A DNA stretch of 64,000 bases, from positions 33,585 to 97,584 of the forward strand of contig NZ_AUMK01000018.1 in NCBI RefSeq assembly GCF_000430645.1. The letters run 5' to 3'. Position numbers and translations under genes: made by a program. Under the pieces are notes generated by a model. That model was not told the origin of the DNA, ran no database searches, and saw only the letters and a list, made by a program, of their open reading frames with translations. Below are positions 1 to 9,027 of this stretch, piece after piece (positions within the stretch are counted from its first letter, which is position 1; each line of letters starts with the position of its first letter). Source of the DNA: Aquimarina latercula DSM 2041 (GTDB lineage: Bacteria; Bacteroidota; Bacteroidia; Flavobacteriales; Flavobacteriaceae).

Positions 1-509
1 GGATATATGTTCTGCCACCAAAATCTCGAAAGTATATTATGCTTGTAATTATCAGGCCAAATTTTTACATAAATTAATTTTTGCCCGATCTCATATCCCG
101 ATTGATAAGAAAAATATAAATTATCCCCTGTATTACGACAGCGTTTACTCATATTCTGTAACACAGAAAATGGAGCTCCCGTAGAACCACTAGTAGAAAC
201 TAACACGCAATTCTTCGCTTTATATTTAGAAGATTTAAATTCTTCAAAATTATCACGAATTATGTTTTTATTAATTACTGGAAAATCTAAAATTGAATTA
301 TAACCTGAATATTTCTGATAAAACCAGGTAGTACTAACAGCATGCTTGAGTATTTTCTGAAGATATCTATCTTTTTTAGCTTGAACCGATTGAGAATTTG
401 GATTCTCAATCAATTCTTTAATATCCTTAAAATGGCTTTTGATATCATTTCCTTTAAGAATATCAAAAAACCAAAAGATTTTTCTACGAAAAACTTGTGA
501 TAGATTCAT
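1..509 (-). CDS. Phenylacetate-CoA ligase / CapK-like adenylate-forming enzyme (N-terminal part, cut by window edge)
   Basis: I translated this reading frame by hand; it is open from an ATG at 509 to the window edge (169 codons, no stop). The product has an N-terminal segment with LKHAVSTTWFYQKYSG, then FPVINKNIIRDNFEEFK, then the adenylate-binding loop STSGSTGAP near residue 107. That order is typical of the PaaK/CapK family, which activates carboxylic acids as acyl-adenylates and is often found in polysaccharide or lipid biosynthesis clusters. The C-terminal two thirds lie outside the window, so the substrate cannot be guessed. The 199 bases to the dnaK end hold the dnaK terminator and a 12-bp palindrome (532-543) and no gene that I can support. 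Confidence 0.8.
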   Translation of the reverse strand, partial: MNLSQVFRRKIFWFFDILKGNDIKSHFKDIKELIENPNSQSVQAKKDRYLQKILKHAVSTTWFYQKYSGYNSILDFPVINKNIIRDNFEEFKSSKYKAKNCVLVSTSGSTGAPFSVLQNMSKRCRNTGDNLYFSYQSGYEIGQKLIYVKIWPDNYKHNILSRFWWQNIY

Positions 510-657
510 TAGTATATTCCATTACTTTAACCCTATATATAGGTAGTATAGCGATTTCCTCTATTAAGAATAACTGTGTGTGAATAAAATTATAAACAGG
601 GGTATTGTTAAGCCTTGATAAAAGTAAACTTTTTTTTGTTATTCATAAATATAAACA

Positions 658-692
658 CAAAAAAAGCACAGTTTTCACTGTGCTTTTTTTTA
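658..692 (-). terminator. Intrinsic terminator of dnaK
   Basis: A 7-bp perfect stem (AGCACAG at 665-671, CTGTGCT at 678-684) with a 6-nt loop has A-runs on the left and T-runs on the right. Read on the minus strand it follows the dnaK stop by about 20 bases and ends in a U-run, so it should stop dnaK transcription. It could also work in the other direction. Confidence 0.8.
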
Positions 693-708
693 TATAGAAT
701 AACAAATG

Positions 709-2616
709 TTATTTCACTTCTTCAAAATCTACATCTTCTACATCACTTCCTTCAGAGTCTCCTCCTTCTGGTTGTGCTCCAGCTTCTGGACCTGCCGCAC
801 CACCTTGCGCTTCGGCTTGTGCTTTGTACATTTCTTCACTAGCTGCTTTCCATGCTTCATTCATTTTATCAAGTGCTGGCTGTATAATTGCAAGATCCTT
901 AGTTTCGTAAGCTTTCTTTAATTCTTCTAAAGCTTCTTCTACTGGTTTCTTATTATCATCAGAGATTTTATCGCCAAACTCTTTAAGTTGTTTTTCCGTC
1001 TGGAAAATCATTCCATCCGCTTCATTCAACTTATCTGCAGTTTCTTTTGCTGCTTTATCTGCTTCAGCATTCGCTTCTGCTTCTTGCTTCATTTTCTCGA
1101 TTTCCTCTTCTGTTAATCCAGAAGATGCTTCGATACGAATATCCTGTGACTTATTAGTAGCTTTATCAGTAGCAGAAACTTTGATAATACCATTAGCATC
1201 TATGTCAAAAGTAACTTCGATCTGTGGTGTACCTCTTTGCGCAGGTGGAATTCCATCTAAGTGGAAACGACCTATCGTTTTGTTATCCGCCGCCATAGGA
1301 CGCTCTCCTTGTAACACATGAATTTCTACAGAAGGTTGATTATCTGCTGCTGTAGAAAAAACTTGTGATTTCTTCGTAGGAATCGTTGTATTTGCTTCAA
1401 TCAGCTTAGTCATAACATTACCCATTGTCTCAATACCTAGAGAAAGTGGTGTTACATCTAATAACAATACATCTTTTACATCTCCTGTAAGAACTCCTCC
1501 TTGGATAGCAGCTCCAACAGCAACTACCTCATCCGGGTTTACTCCTTTACTTGGTGCCTTACCAAAGAACTTTTCCACTGCTTCCTGAACTGCAGGAATA
1601 CGAGTAGAACCTCCTACTAATATAATCTCATCGATATCACTTGTAGATAAACCTGCAGCATCAAGTGCAGTACGACAAGGATCGATAGTACGTTTTACCA
1701 AATCATCAATCAATTGATCAAATTTAGCTTTTGTCAATGATCTTACTAAGTGCTTAGGACCACTAGCTGTAGCCGTTACATATGGTAAATTAATTTCTGT
1801 CTGAGAAGAAGAAGATAATTCTATCTTCGCTTTTTCTGCAGCTTCTTTAAGACGTTGAAGTGCCATTGGGTCTTTTCGTAGATCCATGTCCTCTTCACTC
1901 TTAAATTCCTCTGCTAACCAGTCTATTATCTTTTGATCTACATCATCTCCACCTAAATGTGTATCTCCATCAGTAGATAATACTTCGAATACACCATCTC
2001 CTAATTCAAGGATCGATACATCATGAGTTCCTCCACCAAAATCAAATACTACAATCTTCTGATCAGTACCTTTTTTATCAAGGCCATATGCCAATGCAGC
2101 CGCAGTAGGCTCATTGATTATTCTTTCTACTTTAAGACCAGCAATTTCTCCAGCTTCTTTAGTAGCCTGACGCTGCGCATCATTAAAATAAGCCGGTACA
2201 GTAATTACAGCTCTGGTTACATCCTGTCCAAGATAATCTTCTGCAGTTTTCTTCATTTTTTGAAGTGTCATTGCAGATAATTCTTGTGGCGTATATAAAC
2301 GACCATCGATATCAACTCGAGGCGTATCATTATCTCCTTTTACTACTTTATATGCAGCTCTATCTGCTTCTTTTGCGGATTCAGAGAATTTATTCCCCAT
2401 AAATCTTTTAATAGAAGAGATTGTTTTAGTAGGGTTAGTTACTGCCTGACGCTTTGCAGGATCCCCCACCTTAATTTCTCCTCCTTCTACAAATGCAATT
2501 ACAGACGGAGTTGTTCTCTTTCCCTCTGCATTAGGGATAACAACAGGCTCATTACCTTCCATCACAGAAACACAAGAGTTTGTTGTCCCTAAATCTATTC
2601 CTATTATCTTACTCAT
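709..2616 (-). CDS. dnaK: Molecular chaperone DnaK (Hsp70)
   Basis: This 635-residue protein is a full-length cytoplasmic Hsp70 that binds and releases unfolded proteins in an ATP cycle with DnaJ and GrpE. The nucleotide-binding domain shows phosphate-1 [10 protein letters not shown] at residues 4-13, phosphate-2 [10 protein letters not shown] near 193 (His where most DnaKs have Phe), and GGSTRIP near 340. The substrate-binding domain and helical lid follow, ending in a Gly/Ala/Glu-rich tail with [11 protein letters not shown]. The ATG at 2616 gives the standard N-terminus. The gene is monocistronic: a terminator follows, and divergent sdaA lies 235 bases upstream. dnaJ and grpE are not in the window. 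The upstream region carries a dyad and a sigma54-like element, listed separately. Confidence 0.98.
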   Translation of the reverse strand: MSKIIGIDLGTTNSCVSVMEGNEPVVIPNAEGKRTTPSVIAFVEGGEIKVGDPAKRQAVTNPTKTISSIKRFMGNKFSESAKEADRAAYKVVKGDNDTPRVDIDGRLYTPQELSAMTLQKMKKTAEDYLGQDVTRAVITVPAYFNDAQRQATKEAGEIAGLKVERIINEPTAAALAYGLDKKGTDQKIVVFDFGGGTHDVSILELGDGVFEVLSTDGDTHLGGDDVDQKIIDWLAEEFKSEEDMDLRKDPMALQRLKEAAEKAKIELSSSSQTEINLPYVTATASGPKHLVRSLTKAKFDQLIDDLVKRTIDPCRTALDAAGLSTSDIDEIILVGGSTRIPAVQEAVEKFFGKAPSKGVNPDEVVAVGAAIQGGVLTGDVKDVLLLDVTPLSLGIETMGNVMTKLIEANTTIPTKKSQVFSTAADNQPSVEIHVLQGERPMAADNKTIGRFHLDGIPPAQRGTPQIEVTFDIDANGIIKVSATDKATNKSQDIRIEASSGLTEEEIEKMKQEAEANAEADKAAKETADKLNEADGMIFQTEKQLKEFGDKISDDNKKPVEEALEELKKAYETKDLAIIQPALDKMNEAWKAASEEMYKAQAEAQGGAAGPEAGAQPEGGDSEGSDVEDVDFEEVK

Positions 2617-2666
2617 ATTAGTATATAAATGTTTTAGTGTTGTTCTAAATTATTTATTCCACTTAA

Positions 2667-2707
2667 GTCAATGATTATGCCACGACAATTTATCTGACAG
2701 GATGTCA
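2667..2707 (-). promoter_or_regulatory. Candidate dnaK promoter: TGACA-N3-TGTCA dyad plus sigma54-like -24/-12 element
   Basis: On the minus strand a perfect dyad TGACA-TCC-TGTCA (2695-2707) is followed 12 bases later by TGGCAT-N5-TTGA (2667-2682). The second element is close to the sigma54 consensus TGGCAC-N5-TTGC, differing in the last base of each half. Its spacing puts a start site near 2656, about 40 bases before the dnaK ATG. I see no TAnnTTTG promoter in the same position. Both elements are read directly; their use by sigma54 and the role of the dyad as an operator are inferred. Confidence 0.4.
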
Positions 2708-2851
2708 TTACTTTATTCTAAGTAATATAATATTCGAAATACTTTCAAAAAATAAAACCAAATAAACAATCTAACTATTTAATAAAAAAAAGCGTTCTTT
2801 TTTATCAATACATTATATTTACCAACATAATTTTACACTCAATTAAGAATT

Positions 2852-4279
2852 ATGGAATGTATCAGTGTTTTTGATATGTTAAAGATCGGCGTAGGCCCTT
2901 CTAGCTCCCATACTTTTGGCCCTTGGAGAGCCGGACGACGTTGGATTGCGGAACTTAAAAAAAACAACCAGTTTCATCTGGTAGAATCAATAACAGTTGA
3001 TCTATTCGGATCTTTATCCCTTACTGGTAAAGGTCATGCTACCGATATAGCTTCTATATTAGGTTTGTGCGGTTATGATCCCCAAACAATTGATGTAGCT
3101 GCTATTTCTTCTATTATTGAAGATATAAAACTGAATAAAGTTTTAGTATTTAATAAAGAATTAGCTATTAGCTTTAATCCTGAAACTCAAATTGTATTTA
3201 ACAGAGAGTTTAAAGAATTTCATCCAAATGCCATAACATTTACAGCTACTCTCAAGGATAAAAAAAAAATAGCTTCAACCTTCTATTCTATTGGTGGTGG
3301 TTTTGTAGTTCAGGAAACCCGAAAAAGAGAAAAGAAAAAAATGGAAGCATTTAGAGAATTTCCTCTTCCAGTTCAAAAAGCTACAGATCTTTTAGAATAT
3401 TGTAAAAAGAAAAATAAAAAGATATCCGAAATTGTATTAGAAAATGAACTTTCTCTTCAGCCCCATGAAGAAATAGATGCTAGAATAAGTGATATTTGGA
3501 ATGTTATGCTAGAATCTATGTACCTCGGTTGTCATACTGAAGGAACACTTCCAGGAGGATTAAATGTAAGACGCAGGGCATTTGATACACACAAGAAATT
3601 AATTAGTGATTCTGCCACCTATACGAATCCAACAGAATGGATTGAATCTATTAGAGATACTGAAGTGAAATTTCGTCAGATATTAAAATGGGTTTCTTGT
3701 TTTGCTCTCGCTGTAAATGAAGTAAATGCATCTCTGGGAAGAGTAGTTACTGCTCCTACAAATGGGAGTGCAGGAGTTATACCTGCAGTTATGATGTATT
3801 ATATGGTTATTGAAAATCACGATGCCAATTTTGATGATATAAAACAATTTATGCTAGTTGCAGGAGAAATTGGCAGTTTATTTAAAAAAGGAGCCACAAT
3901 ATCTGCTGCGATGGGTGGTTGTCAGGCGGAAATTGGAGTTTCGTCTGCAATGGCGGCAGGGGCTTTGACCGAATTAATGGGAGGATCACCTGAACAAGTA
4001 GTAATGGCTAGTGAGATTGCCATGGAACATCATTTAGGATTAACATGTGATCCTATAGGTGGATTAGTACAAATTCCTTGTATCGAACGTAATGCAATGG
4101 GAGCCATAAAAGCGATCAATGCCTGCGAAATGGCTTTAGACTCTGATGCAGCAAATGCAAAGGTCCCATTGGATAAAGTGATAGAAACTATGTGGGAAAC
4201 AGCAAAAGACATGAATACTAAATATAAAGAAACTAGTGAAGGAGGTTTAGCTATTAAAGTAAGTTTAAGCGACTGTTAA
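2852..4279 (+). CDS. sdaA: L-serine ammonia-lyase, iron-sulfur type, single chain
   Basis: The 475-residue product should deaminate L-serine to pyruvate and ammonia using a [4Fe-4S] cluster. The N-terminal beta domain begins with the family motif GVGPSSSHTFGPWRAG. The C-terminal alpha domain has APTNGSAGVIPAV and GGCQAEIG, and three conserved cysteines in cluster-ligand positions, Cys357, Cys399 (TCDPIGG) and Cys410 (PCIERNA). Both domains are in one chain, as in E. coli SdaA rather than the split Bacillus enzyme. A possible TATATTTA -7 element sits at 2814-2821. The CPBP protease gene follows after only 9 bases, so the two are probably co-transcribed. Confidence 0.95.
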   Translation: MECISVFDMLKIGVGPSSSHTFGPWRAGRRWIAELKKNNQFHLVESITVDLFGSLSLTGKGHATDIASILGLCGYDPQTIDVAAISSIIEDIKLNKVLVFNKELAISFNPETQIVFNREFKEFHPNAITFTATLKDKKKIASTFYSIGGGFVVQETRKREKKKMEAFREFPLPVQKATDLLEYCKKKNKKISEIVLENELSLQPHEEIDARISDIWNVMLESMYLGCHTEGTLPGGLNVRRRAFDTHKKLISDSATYTNPTEWIESIRDTEVKFRQILKWVSCFALAVNEVNASLGRVVTAPTNGSAGVIPAVMMYYMVIENHDANFDDIKQFMLVAGEIGSLFKKGATISAAMGGCQAEIGVSSAMAAGALTELMGGSPEQVVMASEIAMEHHLGLTCDPIGGLVQIPCIERNAMGAIKAINACEMALDSDAANAKVPLDKVIETMWETAKDMNTKYKETSEGGLAIKVSLSDC

Positions 4280-4288
4280 TATAAGTTA

Positions 4289-4963
4289 ATGTCTAAAGAA
4301 ATTGTATTTCATAAAGTAAAAACATTATTTGTAAGCTACTTTCGATTATTCGGATTATACATACTATTCTTTATCTGCGTAGCATTACTTCAGAGCATAT
4401 TCCCATATTTAGATTTACAAAAATATTCTCAAGATGGTATTTTCGAAATTCTAAAAGAAAACAAGCTTAAAGCATTTTTTGCAATGGTGATCTTTGCTCC
4501 TTTTATAGAAGAATTGATGTTTAGAACATTGTTAAGACCAAAAACTTCGGATCTTATATTATTTTTAACCTCTTGGTCTCTTTTTCTAACCGGACTGTTT
4601 ATTACAATTGAATTTGAATGGTATTACCGATTCCTTTTATTAACCTTTTTTGTGATTTTATTATTTTTCGTCTATAAAAAAATAATATCAGAATCTTTTT
4701 TAGAAAAAGTTGTTACTTACTTAAAAGAACATCAATCAATTACACTTCAGGTTACATCAATAATCTTCGGTTTTTTGCACATTTTCAATTATGTAGATTC
4801 TTTTAGAATAGATAGTATTTTGTTTTTACTAATTGTTCCTAGAATTATTGCAGGTCACATGTTTGGTAAGATAAAAATAGAAAACAACCATATGATTTGG
4901 CCGATACTTTTACATGCTATTAATAATGGAGTTGTGTTTTTAATAATAAGTAGCAGATACTAA
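4289..4963 (+). CDS. CPBP family intramembrane glutamic endopeptidase
   Basis: The 224-residue protein is very hydrophobic, with about six membrane segments. It carries the three CPBP/Abi motifs: EELMFR (the catalytic glutamate pair and Arg, near residues 74-79), FGFLHIFNY in the middle, and LLHAINN near the C-terminus. Members relate to the eukaryotic CAAX prenyl endopeptidase Rce1; bacterial relatives include bacteriocin-immunity and maturation proteases, but most have no known substrate. It is tightly downstream of sdaA, which says nothing about its target. The family call is strong; the cellular role is unknown. Confidence 0.85.
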   Translation: MSKEIVFHKVKTLFVSYFRLFGLYILFFICVALLQSIFPYLDLQKYSQDGIFEILKENKLKAFFAMVIFAPFIEELMFRTLLRPKTSDLILFLTSWSLFLTGLFITIEFEWYYRFLLLTFFVILLFFVYKKIISESFLEKVVTYLKEHQSITLQVTSIIFGFLHIFNYVDSFRIDSILFLLIVPRIIAGHMFGKIKIENNHMIWPILLHAINNGVVFLIISSRY

Positions 4964-4964
4964 G

Positions 4965-5432
4965 TTATTTACAACCTTCTTTTTTTCGAGTATCTGCTAT
5001 AGCTATTATTTTCCAGGTATCTCCATCATTAAATAATTGGAAAATATTAACTCCGCAATGACTAAACTGATCATTTACATAAAATTCATAAGGAGTCCAG
5101 ATCTGCGCAATATGTGCATCAGCATCAATCCTAAAGTCCAACAATTTTTCTAACCACTTTTGATCTTTTGGTCTATTATGTATAACCGCTAAGAACTTAC
5201 TCATATCAGTATTAATAGCCTTTGTTTTGCCTTCTTTTGTTCTAACAATTGTTTGCATAGCAATACTTGGAGATATCGTTTTTCTAATCATAGAAGTGTC
5301 TCCTTTATGAAATCCTTCAAAAAAATCTAATACAGCTTGTTTCGCATTTTTATGATTCGTATTTAATTCTTTCTGTGAAAAAGCAACATTACCAGAAATT
5401 AACAAAAGACATATAATTAAGAATCTACACAT
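4965..5432 (-). CDS. Exported NTF2-like (DUF4440/lumazine-binding-like) protein
   Basis: The 155-residue product begins with a signal peptide (hydrophobic LIICLLLISG, cleavage likely near VAFSQ). The rest fits the NTF2-like fold: AVLDFFEGFHKGD near the start, then YEFYVND, SHCGVNIFQLF and a final WKIIAIADTR strand. This pattern is common in periplasmic NTF2-like proteins of Flavobacteriia, often annotated as nuclear transport factor 2 family proteins. No catalytic set can be assigned. It converges on the CPBP gene with a 1-base gap. Confidence 0.75.
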   Translation of the reverse strand: MCRFLIICLLLISGNVAFSQKELNTNHKNAKQAVLDFFEGFHKGDTSMIRKTISPSIAMQTIVRTKEGKTKAINTDMSKFLAVIHNRPKDQKWLEKLLDFRIDADAHIAQIWTPYEFYVNDQFSHCGVNIFQLFNDGDTWKIIAIADTRKKEGCK

Positions 5433-5536
5433 AACAAATCAAACTTTAATTTACCTAAAATTAGGCTTTTAATTATTCTATTAAAAATATAAGTAATACT
5501 TCTTTTAAATAAATTTAAATCAAAAATAATATACTC

Positions 5537-5567
5537 TTGTTACGATCTTTCTAATTGATTACTTTTA
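5537..5567 (+). promoter_or_regulatory. Candidate panB promoter
   Basis: TTG at 5537-5539 is followed, after 20 bases, by TACTTTTA at 5560-5567. This matches the Bacteroidota vegetative promoter TTG-N19/20-TAnnTTTG except for the last base. The predicted start near 5573 leaves a leader of about 17 bases before the panB ATG. Confidence 0.4.
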
Positions 5568-5589
5568 CGACACTAAATTAACTTATAAA

Positions 5590-6408
5590 ATGTCTACAGC
5601 AAAAAAGGATTACAAGCGTGTTACTGTAAAATCTCTAGTCGAGATGAAAGCCAATAAAGAAAAAATTTCAATGCTTACTGCATATGACTATACGATGGCA
5701 AAAATTGTAGATGGCGCTGGAGTTGATGTAATTTTAGTAGGTGACTCTGCATCTAATGTTATGGCTGGTCACGAAACAACATTACCTATTACGTTAGACC
5801 AAATGATCTATCATGCATCTTCTGTTATCAGAGCAATACACAGAGCATTAATCGTGGTAGATTTACCTTTTGGTAGTTACCAAAGTGACCCTAAAGAAGC
5901 GTTGCGTTCTGCAATAAGAATTATGAAGGAATCAGGAGGACACGCAGTAAAACTTGAAGGTGGAAAAGAGGTAAAAGAATCGATTAAGAGAATTTTAAAC
6001 GCAGGTATTCCTGTAATGGGACATTTAGGGTTAACACCACAATCTATTTATAAGTTTGGTACTTATACTGTTCGTGCCAAAGAAGAAGAAGAAGCCAAAA
6101 AACTTAAAGAAGATGCTTTAATGCTTGAAAAAGCAGGGTGTTTTGCACTGGTATTAGAAAAAGTACCTGCAAAATTGGCAAAAGAAGTTGCAGAAAGCCT
6201 TACCATCCCTGTTATTGGTATTGGTGCTGGAAATGGAGTAGATGGCCAAGTATTGGTTACCCATGATATGCTTGGAATGACTCACGAGTTCAACCCTCGT
6301 TTCTTAAGACGTTACTTAGATTTATATACAGAAATGACAAATGCATTTCAAAAATATGTTTCTGATGTAAAATCGTTAGACTTCCCTAATGATAATGAAC
6401 AGTATTAG
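5590..6408 (+). CDS. panB: 3-methyl-2-oxobutanoate hydroxymethyltransferase (ketopantoate hydroxymethyltransferase)
   Basis: PanB transfers a hydroxymethyl group from 5,10-methylene-THF to 2-oxoisovalerate, the first committed step of pantothenate and CoA synthesis. The 272 residues match the usual family length. Family landmarks are [24 protein letters not shown] (metal and substrate site), [17 protein letters not shown] and PVIGIGAG. The other pan genes are not adjacent. The RluA-type gene begins 35 bases after the stop and may be co-transcribed. Confidence 0.97.
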   Translation: MSTAKKDYKRVTVKSLVEMKANKEKISMLTAYDYTMAKIVDGAGVDVILVGDSASNVMAGHETTLPITLDQMIYHASSVIRAIHRALIVVDLPFGSYQSDPKEALRSAIRIMKESGGHAVKLEGGKEVKESIKRILNAGIPVMGHLGLTPQSIYKFGTYTVRAKEEEEAKKLKEDALMLEKAGCFALVLEKVPAKLAKEVAESLTIPVIGIGAGNGVDGQVLVTHDMLGMTHEFNPRFLRRYLDLYTEMTNAFQKYVSDVKSLDFPNDNEQY

Positions 6409-6443
6409 TTGTTAGTCGAAAATAGTTTTATTCCCTAAGAAAA

Positions 6444-7142
6444 TTGTCTCAAAAAATAATTTCTAACAAAACTAATCTTCAGGTTCTTTATGAGGATAAT
6501 CACCTGATTATCGTTAATAAGAGAGCTGGAGATATTGTGCAAGGAGATAAAACAGGAGATAAACCTCTAAGTGAAGTGGTTAAGGAATATATTGCTGAAA
6601 AGTATCATAAACCAGGTGCTGTTTATTTAGGCGTAGTTCATAGACTTGATAGACCAACAAGTGGAATTGTAGTATTTGCAAGAACAAGTAAAGCATTACC
6701 AAGACTTAATAAACTTTTTGCTAATAAGGAAGCTAAAAAAACATATTGGGCAATTGTAAAAAAACCTCCTCCAAAAGAAAATGATAGGCTTATACACTGG
6801 TTGAAACGTAATCCTAAACAAAATAAATCATATGCTCATAAAAATGAGGTAACGGATAGCAAAAAAGCTATTTTAGACTATGCAATCATAAAAAAACTAA
6901 ACAACTATTGTCTTTTAGAAATCGACCTTCATACTGGTAGACATCATCAAATAAGATCTCAACTATCATATATTGGATCTGTAATTAAAGGAGATTTAAA
7001 ATATGGAGCAGATCGAAGCAATAAAGATGGTAGTATCCATTTACATGCAAGAAAACTTACATTTATACATCCTGTAAAAAAAGAAGCGCTCACCATAATA
7101 GCTCCTCCTCCATTGGATTCTATATGGAATGACTGTTTTTAA
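6444..7142 (+). CDS. RluA-family RNA pseudouridine synthase
   Basis: The 232-residue protein converts uridine to pseudouridine in rRNA or tRNA. Motif II is HRLDRPTSG with the catalytic aspartate at residue 69, preceded by the conserved DNHLIIVNK and followed by HTGRHHQIR. There is no N-terminal S4 domain, so it is the short form. The start is a TTG at 6444; no in-frame ATG precedes the conserved core and the length fits. The exact RNA target cannot be told from sequence. Confidence 0.9.
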   Translation: MSQKIISNKTNLQVLYEDNHLIIVNKRAGDIVQGDKTGDKPLSEVVKEYIAEKYHKPGAVYLGVVHRLDRPTSGIVVFARTSKALPRLNKLFANKEAKKTYWAIVKKPPPKENDRLIHWLKRNPKQNKSYAHKNEVTDSKKAILDYAIIKKLNNYCLLEIDLHTGRHHQIRSQLSYIGSVIKGDLKYGADRSNKDGSIHLHARKLTFIHPVKKEALTIIAPPPLDSIWNDCF

Positions 7143-7236
7143 CGGTATTTTTACTTATATTTTATTCGTAGTAACATTTCCAATAATTATTATACTAATA
7201 GGCAAAAGAAAACTCATTTTTTTATTTCATTGCTAA
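7129..7236 (+). CDS. Possible 35-residue single-pass membrane peptide
   Basis: An ATG inside the last codons of the RluA-type gene opens a 35-codon frame ending at a TAA at 7236, ten bases before the next gene. The peptide starts MTVFNGIFTYILFVV, continues through a long Ile/Leu/Phe stretch, and ends in GKRK plus a short hydrophobic tail. That looks like one membrane helix with a positive flank. It overlaps the upstream gene by 14 bases, which would suit translational coupling. There is no other support, so it may be a chance frame. Confidence 0.25.
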   Translation: MTVFNGIFTYILFVVTFPIIIILIGKRKLIFLFHC

Positions 7237-7246
7237 TTAAGAATAC

Positions 7247-8122
7247 ATGGAGTATGTTTCATATTCATCAGAATTATTTAAAAACATTGATTGGAATTTT
7301 ATCTGGAGTATTATTAGGGATATTGTACTTCCTAATTCTGGAATTTTGATTTTTAATATCATCCTATTTTTATTTCTAGGGTTGATTATCGCAACTATAT
7401 ACTGTATTTTATTATGGCGTAAAGGTATTTTAAAAAGAACTCCGCGGTATTACAATTGGGCAGTAAAGTTATATATTCCATTATTGCTAATTGGTATACT
7501 ATACATCTTTGGACAATGGGGGTTTTTAAGAGGTATATATAAAATACTAGATAACGAAAAAGCGGTTATTGTACAAGAAGTATACGAAGGATCTATGTCT
7601 CAAGTATTTGAATCCGAAGAAGCCAAAAATAAATTTATAATTTCAATACAAGGACTTGCTATACAAGCAAAATCAGGTTCGCAAGATTATGCAGTCATTT
7701 TCGAAAACTATCTAAAAAACCATAATACGGGAAATTCTGTTCTCAATAAAACAAAAAACAAATTAGCAAAATATATTGTTAATCATTACAGTGATGACCT
7801 TTATAAATTAACAGTGTATGCATTTATAACATCCGCAGGAAGAGGACATATCGATTTTTCTGAAGCATTACCGTATGAGGAGTTTAGTACTGTAATGGAT
7901 TTATTATTAGAAGTAGGATATAGGGATATAGAAAAAGTGGTTTTAGGCAAACTAAATGAATGGTTTACATTAGCAATTAGTTCTCAATATAGTGGAATGG
8001 TAAAATCATTATTAATACTATTATTTCTAATTCTAATTACTCCCCTATTAGAATATTTTATTTACAAAAAATGGATCGCTCCAAGATACGTCCCCAAAAC
8101 TAGTCGAATAAAAAAATTATAA
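7247..8122 (+). CDS. Membrane protein of unknown function
   Basis: I do not recognise this 291-residue protein. It has two membrane helices near the N-terminus (about 34-56 and 74-90), a soluble region of about 160 residues with predicted helices, and a third helix near 250-272 followed by a basic C-terminal tail (KTSRIKKL). The soluble part has no cysteines and no enzyme motif I can name. It lies 104 bases after the RluA-type gene on the same strand and ends before a convergent transporter gene. Confidence 0.7.
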   Translation: MEYVSYSSELFKNIDWNFIWSIIRDIVLPNSGILIFNIILFLFLGLIIATIYCILLWRKGILKRTPRYYNWAVKLYIPLLLIGILYIFGQWGFLRGIYKILDNEKAVIVQEVYEGSMSQVFESEEAKNKFIISIQGLAIQAKSGSQDYAVIFENYLKNHNTGNSVLNKTKNKLAKYIVNHYSDDLYKLTVYAFITSAGRGHIDFSEALPYEEFSTVMDLLLEVGYRDIEKVVLGKLNEWFTLAISSQYSGMVKSLLILLFLILITPLLEYFIYKKWIAPRYVPKTSRIKKL

Positions 8123-8155
8123 TTCGTGATAACACATATTTACGAGTTAAATGAT

Positions 8156-9016
8156 TTATTTATATGATCTCACACTCTCAATTACCACTGAAGTTAGAAT
8201 TAACATCCCACCAATAATTGTTGTTAAAACAGGTATTTCTTTAAGAAAAATTATGCCTATAATAATACCATATACTGGCTGTATACTACTTATAATACTC
8301 GCTGTTGTTGCAGAAAAACGCTTTAAACTAAACAAAAATAGTGTATGACCAATTGCTGTAGTAAGAATTGCTAGTACTAATGTCCAAGGCCACTGTGTTA
8401 CAATCGCTGAACTATCCATTATAAAGAGTGTTGGCAATAACATAATACTAATAATAACAAGTTGATACCACATTAGCACGGAACCATGATAATTACTTAC
8501 TTTAGTTTTCATGATTAAGTTACGTAGTGCATAGCATAATGCAGATACTACTCCAAACCCAACGGCTTGGGCATAAGAGTTATCTAAACTAAAATTTGGA
8601 ACTAAAAAATAAATTCCTAATAACACTAAAGCTCCTAAAACCAAATGCATTTTCTGAAATTTAGTCTTCAAAAGTATTGGTTCTAAAAACGAAGTAATTA
8701 CAGGGTATGTAAATAAAGATAACATACCGATAGCAACATTAGACATTTTTAGAGCATAGAAATATGTAATCCAGTGCAACCCCATCAATACACCTCCGAT
8801 AATAATTGTAAATCGATCAGAAGAAGCGATTCCAAAAGATATTTTTTTCCATTTGCAAAACAAAAACAGTATAACTCCAGCCAAAATAGCTCTAAAGGCA
8901 ATAGTTACTGGAACTGGCATATCAATATACCTGCCCAATGCACCAGAAGTGCTTATAAAAAGCATGGCGAGGTTTAATTCTAAAATATTACGTAGATGAT
9001 GAGAATTTTTTGGCAT
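8156..9016 (-). CDS. EamA/DMT-family transporter
   Basis: The 286-residue protein has about ten membrane helices arranged as two EamA repeats. The first runs from residue 10 to about 130 and the second from about 145 to 280, with the typical final-repeat sequence SIISSIQPVYGIIIGIIFLKE. Members export amino acids, purines or other metabolites; the substrate here is unknown. It starts 11 bases after the stop of the helical-repeat gene on the same strand, so the two may form an operon. Confidence 0.9.
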   Translation of the reverse strand: MPKNSHHLRNILELNLAMLFISTSGALGRYIDMPVPVTIAFRAILAGVILFLFCKWKKISFGIASSDRFTIIIGGVLMGLHWITYFYALKMSNVAIGMLSLFTYPVITSFLEPILLKTKFQKMHLVLGALVLLGIYFLVPNFSLDNSYAQAVGFGVVSALCYALRNLIMKTKVSNYHGSVLMWYQLVIISIMLLPTLFIMDSSAIVTQWPWTLVLAILTTAIGHTLFLFSLKRFSATTASIISSIQPVYGIIIGIIFLKEIPVLTTIIGGMLILTSVVIESVRSYK

Positions 9017-9027
9017 AAAATATATAG

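Noticed and set aside
615..921. Plus-strand frames over the dnaK 3-prime end and terminator
   Set aside because: They overlap dnaK on the opposite strand and the terminator, with no recognisable protein features.
8151..8348. Plus-strand 65-codon frame with Ile-rich product
   Set aside because: It is the antisense of the last EamA helices, which explains the hydrophobic composition.
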